64,000 nucleotides of DNA from an uncultured Flaviramulus sp. (GTDB lineage Bacteria; Bacteroidota; Bacteroidia; Flavobacteriales; Flavobacteriaceae): the NCBI GenBank assembly GCA_947495125.1, contig CANLXL010000002.1, forward strand, positions 186,001-250,000, in the 5' to 3' direction. Below the pieces are notes generated by a model that saw nothing but the letters and a program-made list of their open reading frames with translations, had not been told where the DNA came from and ran no database searches. Position numbers and translations under genes: made by a program. The stretch's first letter is position 1. Each line of letters opens with the position of its first letter. Shown one piece after another: positions 54,821 through 63,550 of this stretch.

Positions 54821-55977
54821 GTAAAAGGAAAATATGTGTCGTTATAACTGCCAGACCATCATATAGTAGAGTTAAAACAGCATTATTGGCAATAAATAAG
54901 CATCCAAACCTTCAACTACAACTTGTAGTTGCTGGTTCTGCATTACTAAACCGTTATGGAAATGCTGTTGACTATATAGAAAATGATGGGTTCAAGATCG
55001 ACGCCAAAGTTTTTATGGTATTAGAAGGTGAAAATAAGACCTCTATGGCTAAGACAACGGGGTTAGGTGTCATGGAATTGGCAAACACATTTTATAATCT
55101 AAAACCAGATGCAGTAGTAACTATAGCTGATCGTTTCGAGACTTTGGCAACATCCATAGCCGCTTCTTACCAGAATATTCCATTAATACACATACAAGGC
55201 GGTGAAGTTACCGGAAATATTGACGAAAAGGTTAGGCATGCTAATACCAAATTAGCCGATCTTCATTTAGTAGCTTCAGAGGAAGCAAGAGAAAGAGTTA
55301 TAAAAATGGGGGAAGATGAGCGCTACGTTTTTAATACGGGTTGCCCTTCAATAGATATAGCCCGAAACGTTAATGAGACACCCGAATTAAATTTTGATCC
55401 CATAGAAAAATACGGAGGAGTTGGAAACAATATTGATTGGAGAAAAGGGTATTTGGTAGTTTTACAACACCCGGTAACAACAGAATATAATCAAGCTAAG
55501 GTAAATGTGTTGAGCACTCTTAAGGTCGTTCATAAGTTAGATATACCAACATTCTGGTTTTGGCCCAATGTGGACGCTGGAGCAGATGGTACTTCAAAAG
55601 GAATTCGCTCATACAGGGAGATCCATAAACCGGAAAATATTCATTTTTTTAAGAATATGGAGCCCGAAGACTTTTTGCGTTTATTGATTAATTCCAAATG
55701 CCTCGTTGGAAATTCAAGTGTAGGAATTAGAGAATGTGCATACCTAGGCGTTCCCGTAGTAAATATAGGAACCCGACAACATGGAAGAGCCAGAGGGCTT
55801 AATGTTATTGATATTTCCTATGATGAAGCTGATATTATGAATGGTATTTTAGACAGAATTCAACAAAATAGAACAGCCATAAATGATGGTATTTATGGCG
55901 CTGGTGATTCAGGTGAAAAAATAGCAAATATTATAGCCGATGTAGATTTGAGATTTCACAAAACAATTATGTATTAA
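54817..55977 (+). CDS. neuC: UDP-N-acetylglucosamine 2-epimerase (hydrolysing)
   Basis: A 386-aa enzyme that converts UDP-GlcNAc (or its 2,4-diacetamido form) to free ManNAc-type sugar plus UDP, providing the NeuB substrate. Landmarks are ICVVITARPSYSRVKTAL, VTIADRFETLATSIAA, IHIQGGEVTGNIDEKVRHA, and VGNSSVGIRECAYLGVPVVNIG. The last is the usual NeuC/LegG pattern, distinct from WecB. It overlaps neuB by 4 nt and neuA by 1 nt. Whether it acts as NeuC or LegG cannot be told. Confidence 0.93.
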   Translation: MSKRKICVVITARPSYSRVKTALLAINKHPNLQLQLVVAGSALLNRYGNAVDYIENDGFKIDAKVFMVLEGENKTSMAKTTGLGVMELANTFYNLKPDAVVTIADRFETLATSIAASYQNIPLIHIQGGEVTGNIDEKVRHANTKLADLHLVASEEARERVIKMGEDERYVFNTGCPSIDIARNVNETPELNFDPIEKYGGVGNNIDWRKGYLVVLQHPVTTEYNQAKVNVLSTLKVVHKLDIPTFWFWPNVDAGADGTSKGIRSYREIHKPENIHFFKNMEPEDFLRLLINSKCLVGNSSVGIRECAYLGVPVVNIGTRQHGRARGLNVIDISYDEADIMNGILDRIQQNRTAINDGIYGAGDSGEKIANIIADVDLRFHKTIMY

Positions 55978-56678
55978 TGAAGATTTTAGGGATTATACCA
56001 GCTCGTGGAGGTTCTAAATCTGTTCCGAAGAAGAATATAAGGAAGCTTAATAACAAACCGTTGCTTCAATATACTTTTGATGTTGCAAATAAAGCTAATG
56101 GTCTTACTGATGTGGTGCTAAGCACAGATGACGATGCCATTATGGAAGTTGCAAAGCAAATAGGATTGAAAGTTCCTTTTAAGCGCCCTGCCGATTTGGC
56201 TTTAGATAGCTCGCCTACATTACCCGTTATTCAACATGCTCTCAAATATTTTATGGATCAGGGGATTTATTATGATGCCGTTTGCTTACTTCAAGTTACA
56301 ACACCATTTAAGACATCAGAGTTTATTGATATGGCGATAAGCAAATTCGTAAATACAGGAGCCGATGCTTTGATATCGGTTCAAAAAGTGCCACATAAGT
56401 TCAACCCGCACTGGGTTTTTATAGAGAACCAGGAAGGGAATTTGGAATTGTTTACCAATGAAAAGGAGATCGTAACACGCCGACAGGATTTACCATCAGA
56501 CTATTATTTCAGAGATGGATGCATTTATATTACTAAAACAGAGGTCTTGTTAGAGCAGAATTCTCTATACGGTTCCAAAATAGCTTATTTAGAGTCTCCG
56601 GAAGCAGCAGCAATTAATATAGATACACTATCTGATTGGAAAATGGCAGAAGACTATCTTAAATCCTTGAAAAACTAA
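55977..56678 (+). CDS. neuA: CMP-nonulosonic acid cytidylyltransferase
   Basis: Activates the nonulosonic acid with CTP. The 233-aa GT-A-like enzyme has IIPARGGSKSVPKKNIRKL at the N-terminus (the CTP-binding signature), LSTDDDAIMEVAK, DAVCLLQVTTPFKTSEFIDM and FRDGCIYITK. Its start overlaps the neuC stop (TAATG). With neuB and neuC it completes the minimal route from UDP-GlcNAc to CMP-activated sugar. Confidence 0.93.
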   Translation: MKILGIIPARGGSKSVPKKNIRKLNNKPLLQYTFDVANKANGLTDVVLSTDDDAIMEVAKQIGLKVPFKRPADLALDSSPTLPVIQHALKYFMDQGIYYDAVCLLQVTTPFKTSEFIDMAISKFVNTGADALISVQKVPHKFNPHWVFIENQEGNLELFTNEKEIVTRRQDLPSDYYFRDGCIYITKTEVLLEQNSLYGSKIAYLESPEAAAINIDTLSDWKMAEDYLKSLKN

Positions 56679-56691
56679 TTTTTAAAACAAT

Positions 56692-57618
56692 ATGTTAAAA
56701 AAGAAGGCTAAAAATTGGTTGATTTATATGATCAAGGCTGTTGTTCCCAATCATTTTATAAATAAAATAAAAAGGAAACGCCAGAGAAATAAATTCGCCC
56801 AATTCAAGGCGTCTTTAAGAAATAATATATTGACTTATCATGAAGCCAATAATGACAAAGAAATCAAAGAGGTTGTAACATATTTACAGGGTAATCCTGT
56901 ATCTGTTTTTCCATATAATTTTGCTAAGAAATACAAAAAAGAAGCGATTGAGGTTTACTTTGATCAATCAAATGAGTTAAGATATGTTATGCATCAAAAT
57001 AAAAGGCTCTATTTTAAAAAAAATATGACTGATAAAGCAGTAAAGAACCTATATTATGGGCTATTACTCGATCAGGATAAAAACTCTCCTCATTTATATA
57101 TAACTGATAATTTTAACTTGGATGGACATGATGTTGTTGCCGATGTCGGAGCAGCTGAAGGAAATTTTTCCTTATCGGTCATAGAAAGCGTGAAAAAGAT
57201 TTATTTATTTGAGCCTGATGAAGAATGGATTGAGCCATTAAGAGCAACGTTTAAACCCTGGAAAGATAAAGTGAGAATCATAAATAAGTTTGTGACCAAC
57301 TATGAGAGTGAATCCACAATTTCCATGCATAATTTTTACACAACAAATCCTGATATCACCTTCTTTAAGGTAGATATTGAAGGGGAAGAACAAAATTTTC
57401 TGAATTCATGCGAAAGCATTTTGAAGCAAAATATCGATTTAAAAATAGCGATATGTACCTATCATAAACAAGATGACGAAATAGCATTTAAAGCGCAGTT
57501 AAAATCTCATGGTTTTACTGTAGAAGTTTCCAGAGGTTATATGATTTATATTTACGACAAAAATCTTGATGCACCTTATTTACGACGAGGACTTTTAAGA
57601 GCACAAAGAACAGGTTAA
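56692..57618 (+). CDS. FkbM family methyltransferase
   Basis: A 308-aa methyltransferase whose catalytic part is C-terminal: VVADVGAAEGNFSLSVIESV with IYLFEPDEEWIEPL, and FFKVDIEGEEQNFLNS. The first 110 residues are basic and helical (KKKAKNWLIYMIKAVVPNHF) and may bind membrane or substrate. It resembles the FkbM gene at 43145 in motifs but is longer at the N-terminus. It lies 13 nt after neuA and 2 nt before the next gene. Confidence 0.88.
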   Translation: MLKKKAKNWLIYMIKAVVPNHFINKIKRKRQRNKFAQFKASLRNNILTYHEANNDKEIKEVVTYLQGNPVSVFPYNFAKKYKKEAIEVYFDQSNELRYVMHQNKRLYFKKNMTDKAVKNLYYGLLLDQDKNSPHLYITDNFNLDGHDVVADVGAAEGNFSLSVIESVKKIYLFEPDEEWIEPLRATFKPWKDKVRIINKFVTNYESESTISMHNFYTTNPDITFFKVDIEGEEQNFLNSCESILKQNIDLKIAICTYHKQDDEIAFKAQLKSHGFTVEVSRGYMIYIYDKNLDAPYLRRGLLRAQRTG

Positions 57619-57620
57619 AT

Positions 57621-58418
57621 ATGGATATTTCTAATACAGCTATTCTGACTACGGTTGCCAATTTTGAATTGTACGGAAAGACATCAACATTATTTCCTCA
57701 AGGTATTCAAAAATATATTATAGATGGGAGGGATGGCATGCATGGAATTTACAGTATTGTTTATATGATGCAAAAACTGAAAAATAAAGGCATTCATTGG
57801 CTTATTATGGCAGACGAAGATGTCGTTTTTACAGAGAATAAACTTATTTTTTCCCTTATTGATAAAATGAGTAACGATGAGATCATAGTTTGTGGAGTGA
57901 GAGATGGCGGTGCGGTCTTACATAGAAAAGAGAACCCCTATGCGATAAACACTTTTTTTTCTATAATAAACCTGAAAGAAGTATTCACTATCTGGAATAA
58001 AAAAGAAGTGCTAAAGAATCAATACATCGAAGAGGGAGAGTTCCATGATGATCTTTCCGGATTAAAAGGAGATTTTGATCCCAAAAGCTTATACGAACCT
58101 TACTATTGTTTTTATTTTTGGTTAAGACGCCAGAGAAAAAAAGCTCTTTTTCTGGAATCTAAGATGTGTGATGATATGATTACAAATGAAGTATATTATG
58201 AGAATAAAAAATTACTTTGCCATACATGGTATGCAAGAAGTTATGGCGTAAATAAAAAGCATACAGATAGAATCAATATTATTTTAGATGCCAATGGCGT
58301 TGAAAGCAATGTTGAGGCAGATTATAAGGATATTATTATTTATAAAAACCAATGGTTTTACATACAAAAACTAATAAAGAAATATTTCAAATATTTAATA
58401 ATGAAGCTGAATAAATGA
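57621..58418 (+). CDS. Unassigned glycosyltransferase-like protein, 265 aa
   Basis: I recognise no named family. The protein starts TAILTTVANFELYGKTSTLF and has IHWLIMADEDVVFTENKLIF, where DEDVVF sits after a beta strand like the DxD site of GT-A enzymes. Then come ICGVRDGGAVLH-like residues (IVCGVRDGGAVLHRKE) and a tail with many lysines (YIQKLIKKYFKYLIMKLNK), as seen in membrane-associated glycosyltransferases. It follows the neu block and an FkbM gene and overlaps the next gene by 4 nt. A sugar-transfer role is inferred from the motif and place only. Confidence 0.7.
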   Translation: MDISNTAILTTVANFELYGKTSTLFPQGIQKYIIDGRDGMHGIYSIVYMMQKLKNKGIHWLIMADEDVVFTENKLIFSLIDKMSNDEIIVCGVRDGGAVLHRKENPYAINTFFSIINLKEVFTIWNKKEVLKNQYIEEGEFHDDLSGLKGDFDPKSLYEPYYCFYFWLRRQRKKALFLESKMCDDMITNEVYYENKKLLCHTWYARSYGVNKKHTDRINIILDANGVESNVEADYKDIIIYKNQWFYIQKLIKKYFKYLIMKLNK

Positions 58419-59797
58419 AGACACTTGGGTTGGTTATAACAGATGGTGTGGGCTTTAGGAACTACGTTTTAAGTGACTTTTTAAATGAAGCACAAAACCA
58501 TTTTGATAAAGTCATAATTTTTTCGGGATTACCAAAATCTAGTTTTGATGGTTTTCAAACACCAAACTGTTATATCGAAGAATTAGAGGACTTCAAGGAG
58601 AAACCTAAGGTTTGGTTTTTTAGAAAACTTAAAGAAGTTGCTCACTTACAAAACCATAAGAAAAATAATTTTGGAATCCAAAGCAACCTAAAGATACACT
58701 ACCCTAGAACTTATAGTAAACGATCCATTTTCACCAGATTGATTTTTCTTTGGACTTACCTTTTTCATTCTGAAGCATGGATCTCAATATATTACAGGCT
58801 GCAGCGACACAGTTTTAAAAAGAATAAAACAACACGTTCATACATAGACTTATTAAAAACTCATAAACCGGATAAATTATTTTTTACACATCAACGCCCG
58901 CCTTATATTGCACCTTTGATATTAGCAGCAAATACTTTAAAAATAAAAACCATAACGTTTATTTTTAGTTGGGATAATCTAGCTTCCAAAGGAAGAATGA
59001 GTGGTGATTTTGACAATTACTTTGTGTGGAGCGACTTAATGAAAAAAGAACTTCTGGAGTTTTATTCAAGAGTGAAAGATTCTCAAGTACACGTAGTCGG
59101 GACACCACAGTTTGAATCTTATGTATTGGAAAAGTACGTAGTGAATGAAGACGCTTTTTACGATAAATTCAGTTTAGATAAAGACAAACGTGTTATATGT
59201 TATAGTTGTGCCGATAGTTCCATAGGAAGGAATGATGAAGTCCATATTAGAGCTGTTTTGAGTTACATAAATTCTCAAAAAGATTTGCAACTTTTGGTGA
59301 GGACGTCTCCGGCCGAAGATGGTAAGCGGTTCAAGAACTTAATGGATGAATTTCCCGAAGTTAAGTGGAATATGCCAAAATGGATACAAACCAGAAAAAC
59401 ACATTCCGAAATGTGGTCACAAAGATTGCCAACCGTGGAGGATGTACTAGATTTAAAATCGGTTCTGTTGTTTTCCGATGTCAATATAAATATGCTCTCT
59501 ACGATGAGTTTAGATTTTATGATATTTGGAAAGCCAGTGATCAATGTGGCATTTGGTAATCTTGAAAATGGTCTGTATAACGATCAGAAGTTTTTAAAGT
59601 ATACACACTATAAGTATGTTATTGACAGTGGTGCCGTAGCAATTGCCAAGAATGAATTAGAATTGCATAAACATTTAACGGAAGCTTTGGAGCATCCGGA
59701 GAAAAGAAAAGAGTATAGACAAAAAATACTTGATTTTGAGATAGGAAAGCCCATTTTAGGAACAAGTAAGCGTATAATAGAAGCTTTAAAAAAGTGA
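58415..59797 (+). CDS. Unassigned GT-B-like surface-glycan protein, 460 aa
   Basis: A 460-aa soluble protein. The N-terminal half starts GLVITDGVGFRNYVLSDFLN and continues with basic segments; the middle has FTHQRPPYIAPLILAANTLK and FIFSWDNLASKGRMSGDFDN; the C-terminal half has LLVRTSPAEDGKRFKNLM and LSTMSLDFMIFGKPVINVAFG. The last resembles the nucleotide-binding end of CDP-glycerol transferases and epimerase-like GT-B enzymes, where Ser/Thr-x-x-x-E/D-x-x-x-x-G-x-P is usual. No firm family. It overlaps both neighbours by 4 nt. A role as a transferase using CMP- or UDP-sugar is possible. Confidence 0.7.
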   Translation: MKTLGLVITDGVGFRNYVLSDFLNEAQNHFDKVIIFSGLPKSSFDGFQTPNCYIEELEDFKEKPKVWFFRKLKEVAHLQNHKKNNFGIQSNLKIHYPRTYSKRSIFTRLIFLWTYLFHSEAWISIYYRLQRHSFKKNKTTRSYIDLLKTHKPDKLFFTHQRPPYIAPLILAANTLKIKTITFIFSWDNLASKGRMSGDFDNYFVWSDLMKKELLEFYSRVKDSQVHVVGTPQFESYVLEKYVVNEDAFYDKFSLDKDKRVICYSCADSSIGRNDEVHIRAVLSYINSQKDLQLLVRTSPAEDGKRFKNLMDEFPEVKWNMPKWIQTRKTHSEMWSQRLPTVEDVLDLKSVLLFSDVNINMLSTMSLDFMIFGKPVINVAFGNLENGLYNDQKFLKYTHYKYVIDSGAVAIAKNELELHKHLTEALEHPEKRKEYRQKILDFEIGKPILGTSKRIIEALKK

Positions 59798-60876
59798 CAC
59801 CCAAAACAAAAAACATAGCAATAGTGTGCAATTATACATTGCATCCAACTAGAATTGGCGGTATGGATCGCTTTTTTATTGCCTTTAATGATAAAGTAAA
59901 GGAAAATGGTTATCACACGGATTGGTTTTTTTCTAAATACGAGACGTTCGAGTTTTATAAAGATTTGAATATTCATACCGATAATAAAAACCGGGTAGAG
60001 CATGTTTTTATGAAACACTGTGAACAAAATGATATAAAGTATAACATAGTTATCACTCATTTTACAGAACTTTGTTCTCCTTTTTATAAGTGGATAAAAC
60101 AAAAACACAAAGGGTATTTAGTTGCCGTCGACCACAATCCAAGACCTCTAAATGGTTTCCCAATTAAAAAAAGGATAAAAAACAGGATTAAAGGTCTTTT
60201 CTATTCGAAGTATATAGATCGATTTATTGCGGTTTCAGAATATACAAAGAAGCATATTCTTAATGATTATGGGCGTTTCTTAGCTTCAAAGGTTCATGTT
60301 GTGCATAATGGTATAGCATGTCATGTGTTTAAAAAAAGGACCACAGATCACTCAAACAAGTTCATTGTGGCTTCACATTTAAGACCTTCAAAAGGGATAC
60401 AGGATTTGATAAAAGCAGTATCAATACTAAGCGAGGACGTAAAAAAAGAAATATGTATTGATATCTATGGAGAAGGACCGTACGAAAATGAGTTGAAAGA
60501 CTTAACCAGCTTTTTGAATTTAGACGCTTATATTCACTTTAAAGGAAGTTCCCCGCTACTTTCCGAGCTTTTTTGCAACTATAGTTTCATGCTTCAACCT
60601 ACCTATATGGAGTGCTTTAGTTTATCAATTTTGGAGAGCTTATCAGCTAATGTACCCGTAGTTACCACCCAGGTAGGAGGGAACCTGGAGGTTATCACAC
60701 ACAACGAAAACGGGTATATATATTCAGCTGGAAATATTGAAGATCTGGCAGACATAATTAATAACATTGTAGTGAAAAATTATGCTATTAAACAAGACGT
60801 AAGTAAGTTGGTAGAAGAACAGTACTATTTGGATAAAATGGTAAGAAAGCACATAAAATTACTGCCATGCATATAG
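59794..60876 (+). CDS. Glycosyltransferase family 4
   Basis: A 360-aa GT-B enzyme with RIGGMDRFFIAFNDKVKENG near the start, FIAVSEYTKKHIL, VVHNGI, the donor-domain start VASHLRPSKGIQDLIKAV, DIYGEGPYENELKDL and the EC-FSLSILE-type ExxxxxxxE motif (ECFSLSILESLSANVPVV). The start is a GTG at 59794 overlapping the previous stop (GTGA). It overlaps the next gene by 10 nt. Retaining mechanism expected for family 4; sugar unknown. Confidence 0.9.
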   Translation: MTPKTKNIAIVCNYTLHPTRIGGMDRFFIAFNDKVKENGYHTDWFFSKYETFEFYKDLNIHTDNKNRVEHVFMKHCEQNDIKYNIVITHFTELCSPFYKWIKQKHKGYLVAVDHNPRPLNGFPIKKRIKNRIKGLFYSKYIDRFIAVSEYTKKHILNDYGRFLASKVHVVHNGIACHVFKKRTTDHSNKFIVASHLRPSKGIQDLIKAVSILSEDVKKEICIDIYGEGPYENELKDLTSFLNLDAYIHFKGSSPLLSELFCNYSFMLQPTYMECFSLSILESLSANVPVVTTQVGGNLEVITHNENGYIYSAGNIEDLADIINNIVVKNYAIKQDVSKLVEEQYYLDKMVRKHIKLLPCI

Positions 60877-62012
60877 CCTTTATAAGTCCGGAATACCCGC
60901 ATACCAGCTTGAATAAAGCAGCCGGCTTAGGAACTAGTATTAAGAACCTTGCATTAGAACTGATTGCGAAAAATCATAAGGTTACTATCTTCGTTTATGG
61001 ACAGAAAACAGACGAAACGTTATTTAATGAAGGAATTACAATTCATGCTATTAAGCACAAAAAGTATTTAATATTTGGCTGGTATTTGTGTAGGAAACAC
61101 CTGCAAAAATGTATTAATTCAATCGTAATTGAAAAACATATTGATCTGCTTGAAGCTCCCGATTGGACCGGCGTAACAGCTTTCATGAGCTTTAAATGTC
61201 CTTTGGTAATAAGGCTTCATGGTTCCGATGGGTATTTTTGTCATTTGGCTAATAGAAAGCAGAAACTAAAGAATTATTTCTTCGAAAAGAAAGCACTAAA
61301 AAAAGCAAAACACATTGTTTCTGTTAGTGCTTTTACTGCACATAAAACGAAAGAAATTTTCAATTTAAAAAGAAATATTCAAGTCGTTCATAATGGTATC
61401 AACGTTTCTACGTTTAAACCAGGAGGAAACAGCATTGTTAAAAACGAAATATTGTATTTTGGGTCGATTATTAGAAAAAAAGGGGTTTTGGAGCTAGCCA
61501 TGGCTTTTAATATATTAGTCGAAGAAAAAAAGGATGCGACGTTAATACTTTTAGGGAAAGATACCATTGACGTTTTTGAAAAAAGATCAACACTTGATAT
61601 GTTTTTTGACTTACTTTCTGAGAAAGCAAAAACCAAAGTCAAGTATTTAAGGGAAGTTCCTTATGCCAAAGTGGTTCGAATAATTAATAGAGCCAATCTG
61701 GTAACGCTCCCTAGTTTTGCTGAAGCCTTTCCTATGACCTGGCTGGAAGCTATGGCTATGGAAAAAGCGTTGGTCACTTCAAACATTGGTTGGTCGAACG
61801 AAATCATGACGGACGGAAAGACGGGTTATACTATAAACCCTAAAGATCATGTGCTGTATGCCAGAAGAATGAAACAGCTGTTAGAAAATAATGCATTGGG
61901 ACATACTTTCGGCAAAAATGCTAGAGCATTTATTCTTGAAAAGTTTGAAGCGGGTATTATTGCACAACAAAATATTGAATTATATAAGAAATTTACCAAT
62001 TTTCGCAAATGA
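60867..62012 (+). CDS. Glycosyltransferase family 4
   Basis: A 381-aa GT-B enzyme with ISPEYPHTSLNKAAGLGTSI (acceptor-side glycine loop), IVSVSAFTAHKTKEIF, VVHNGINVSTFKPGG, ILYFGSIIRKKGVLELAMAF and the donor motif EAFPMTWLEAMAMEKALVTS. Length and motifs are standard. It overlaps the preceding and following glycosyltransferase genes by 10 and 4 nt. Confidence 0.92.
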   Translation: MHIAFISPEYPHTSLNKAAGLGTSIKNLALELIAKNHKVTIFVYGQKTDETLFNEGITIHAIKHKKYLIFGWYLCRKHLQKCINSIVIEKHIDLLEAPDWTGVTAFMSFKCPLVIRLHGSDGYFCHLANRKQKLKNYFFEKKALKKAKHIVSVSAFTAHKTKEIFNLKRNIQVVHNGINVSTFKPGGNSIVKNEILYFGSIIRKKGVLELAMAFNILVEEKKDATLILLGKDTIDVFEKRSTLDMFFDLLSEKAKTKVKYLREVPYAKVVRIINRANLVTLPSFAEAFPMTWLEAMAMEKALVTSNIGWSNEIMTDGKTGYTINPKDHVLYARRMKQLLENNALGHTFGKNARAFILEKFEAGIIAQQNIELYKKFTNFRK

Positions 62013-63547
62013 TATTAAAACCATATACAACGCCTGCTGGAATCGAGCTTCTTTATAATGGTCAACCCAATTTTGATAAATTGAACGACTTAGCGAATGG
62101 TTTAGGTGATATGTGGCATAGTTCTTTTGAGCAAGGTCTTAAAAATGTTTTTCCCGATATTCTGTATCAAACAGCGGTCTTTTTTTGGTATGGTAACGAT
62201 TTTGATAATTTGGATACCTGCGTGAGTTGGAGATTAAACCCCAACAGCTTTGCGATTAGAAAATCTGTTTGGGAAGCTTTAAACGGCTTTGATGACGATT
62301 ACGATAACATTTATATGGGAGCTCTCGATTTTGCGTACAACGCCTTACGAAATAACGGAGCTATAACGCTTTATGTGAATGGACTTTTCTCAAGCAATAA
62401 GAAAGAACCTCTAACAATTTCTACGGCCGATAGGTATATATTTTATAGGAAGAATTTCAGGAAAGCTCAAGCTTTGTATATGCTATGGCGTAAAGGTTTT
62501 TGGAAATACAAAGAATTAAAGGCCTATAATTTAGCTTTTAAAAATTATAGAAAAAGAGAAACGAAGTATTTAGTTTCTCCAAGGGGTTTAAATGCTATTA
62601 AAGGGAACCCCACGATTAGCTACATAATACCTACGATGTTGCGTCAGGATTACACCTTGAGATTACTTGAAGACTTAAGAAAACAATCGTACCCAGTTAG
62701 TCAGGTTATTGTAGTTGATGCAACCCCCGTTGATAAACGAGATGAATCTTTATATCGGAAAGAAAAATATCCATTTGAAGTTATTTTTAAGTGGCAAACC
62801 ACAAAAGGAAGTTGCAGGGCCCGAAATGAAGCCATAGATCTATGTAAAGGGGACTATATTGTTTTTGGAGATGATGATATTAGAATTCCGTCTAACTTTA
62901 TTGAAAATCATGTTAGGTTGTTACAAACATATAACGCCGGTGCCTGTAATGGGCTTGACCTTAGAGCAGATCATGAGAATCAGACGTTAGACGATTTAAA
63001 TGTTAAATTGAAAGCGATTGAAGGAGTTCGCTGGAAGGTTGGTGTAACACAATCTTTCTCTAATGCTAATTCCTGTGTGAAAAGGGAGCATATTGCGGTG
63101 TTAAAAGGGAATGATGTGAACTATGATGGGGGCTATGGTGAAGATAGTGATTTTGGTATATCGCTCACAAAAATAGGAGTACCTGTATTGCATAATCCGT
63201 TTTCGGCAAATTTACATTTAAAACCACCTCAAGGGGGGTACAGGTTTTGGGGAACTCAAGCTAAAATTATTGGAAAGAAGCGAAAAACTCAACCCTGGGA
63301 GTTAGAGGTTCCTGTTAAAATAATAACACCAAAGCCCAGCCCAACCATTATGTATCAATTGTACAAGCAGTTTTCGGAAGCACAACGAAAGGAATATAAG
63401 TATAAATATTTTATTCGGTATTTGTTTAATGGACCAAAATTGTATTTCCTTTTTAGGTTGATAAAGTTACCTTACCGTATACTGCAGTATAAAAAATCAA
63501 TATTTTATGCTAAAAATTTAATGAAGTTAGGTGTAAGAACTAAATAA
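62009..63547 (+). CDS. Two-part glycosyltransferase family 2 protein
   Basis: A 512-aa protein. Residues about 200-420 form a complete GT-A domain: TISYIIPTMLRQDYTLRLLE, VIVVDATPVDKRDE, the GSCRARNEAI motif, FGDDDIRIP as the metal site and YGEDSDFGISL. Residues 1-190 look like the acceptor half of another family 2 enzyme (SWRLNPNSFAIRKSVWEALN, GFDDDYDNIYMGALDFAYNA) without its nucleotide-binding half. This may be a fusion in which one catalytic half was lost, or a bimodular enzyme with one active site. It overlaps the preceding gene by 4 nt. Confidence 0.85.
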   Translation: MILKPYTTPAGIELLYNGQPNFDKLNDLANGLGDMWHSSFEQGLKNVFPDILYQTAVFFWYGNDFDNLDTCVSWRLNPNSFAIRKSVWEALNGFDDDYDNIYMGALDFAYNALRNNGAITLYVNGLFSSNKKEPLTISTADRYIFYRKNFRKAQALYMLWRKGFWKYKELKAYNLAFKNYRKRETKYLVSPRGLNAIKGNPTISYIIPTMLRQDYTLRLLEDLRKQSYPVSQVIVVDATPVDKRDESLYRKEKYPFEVIFKWQTTKGSCRARNEAIDLCKGDYIVFGDDDIRIPSNFIENHVRLLQTYNAGACNGLDLRADHENQTLDDLNVKLKAIEGVRWKVGVTQSFSNANSCVKREHIAVLKGNDVNYDGGYGEDSDFGISLTKIGVPVLHNPFSANLHLKPPQGGYRFWGTQAKIIGKKRKTQPWELEVPVKIITPKPSPTIMYQLYKQFSEAQRKEYKYKYFIRYLFNGPKLYFLFRLIKLPYRILQYKKSIFYAKNLMKLGVRTK

Positions 63548-63550
63548 ATT

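Noticed and set aside
43915-56678. Full legionaminic acid pathway (aminotransferase, acyltransferase, NeuC/NeuB/NeuA-like genes)
   Set aside because: No dehydratase (LegB-type) is present in the window and the acyltransferase is frameshifted and far from the neu block, so the identity of the nonulosonic acid is left open.
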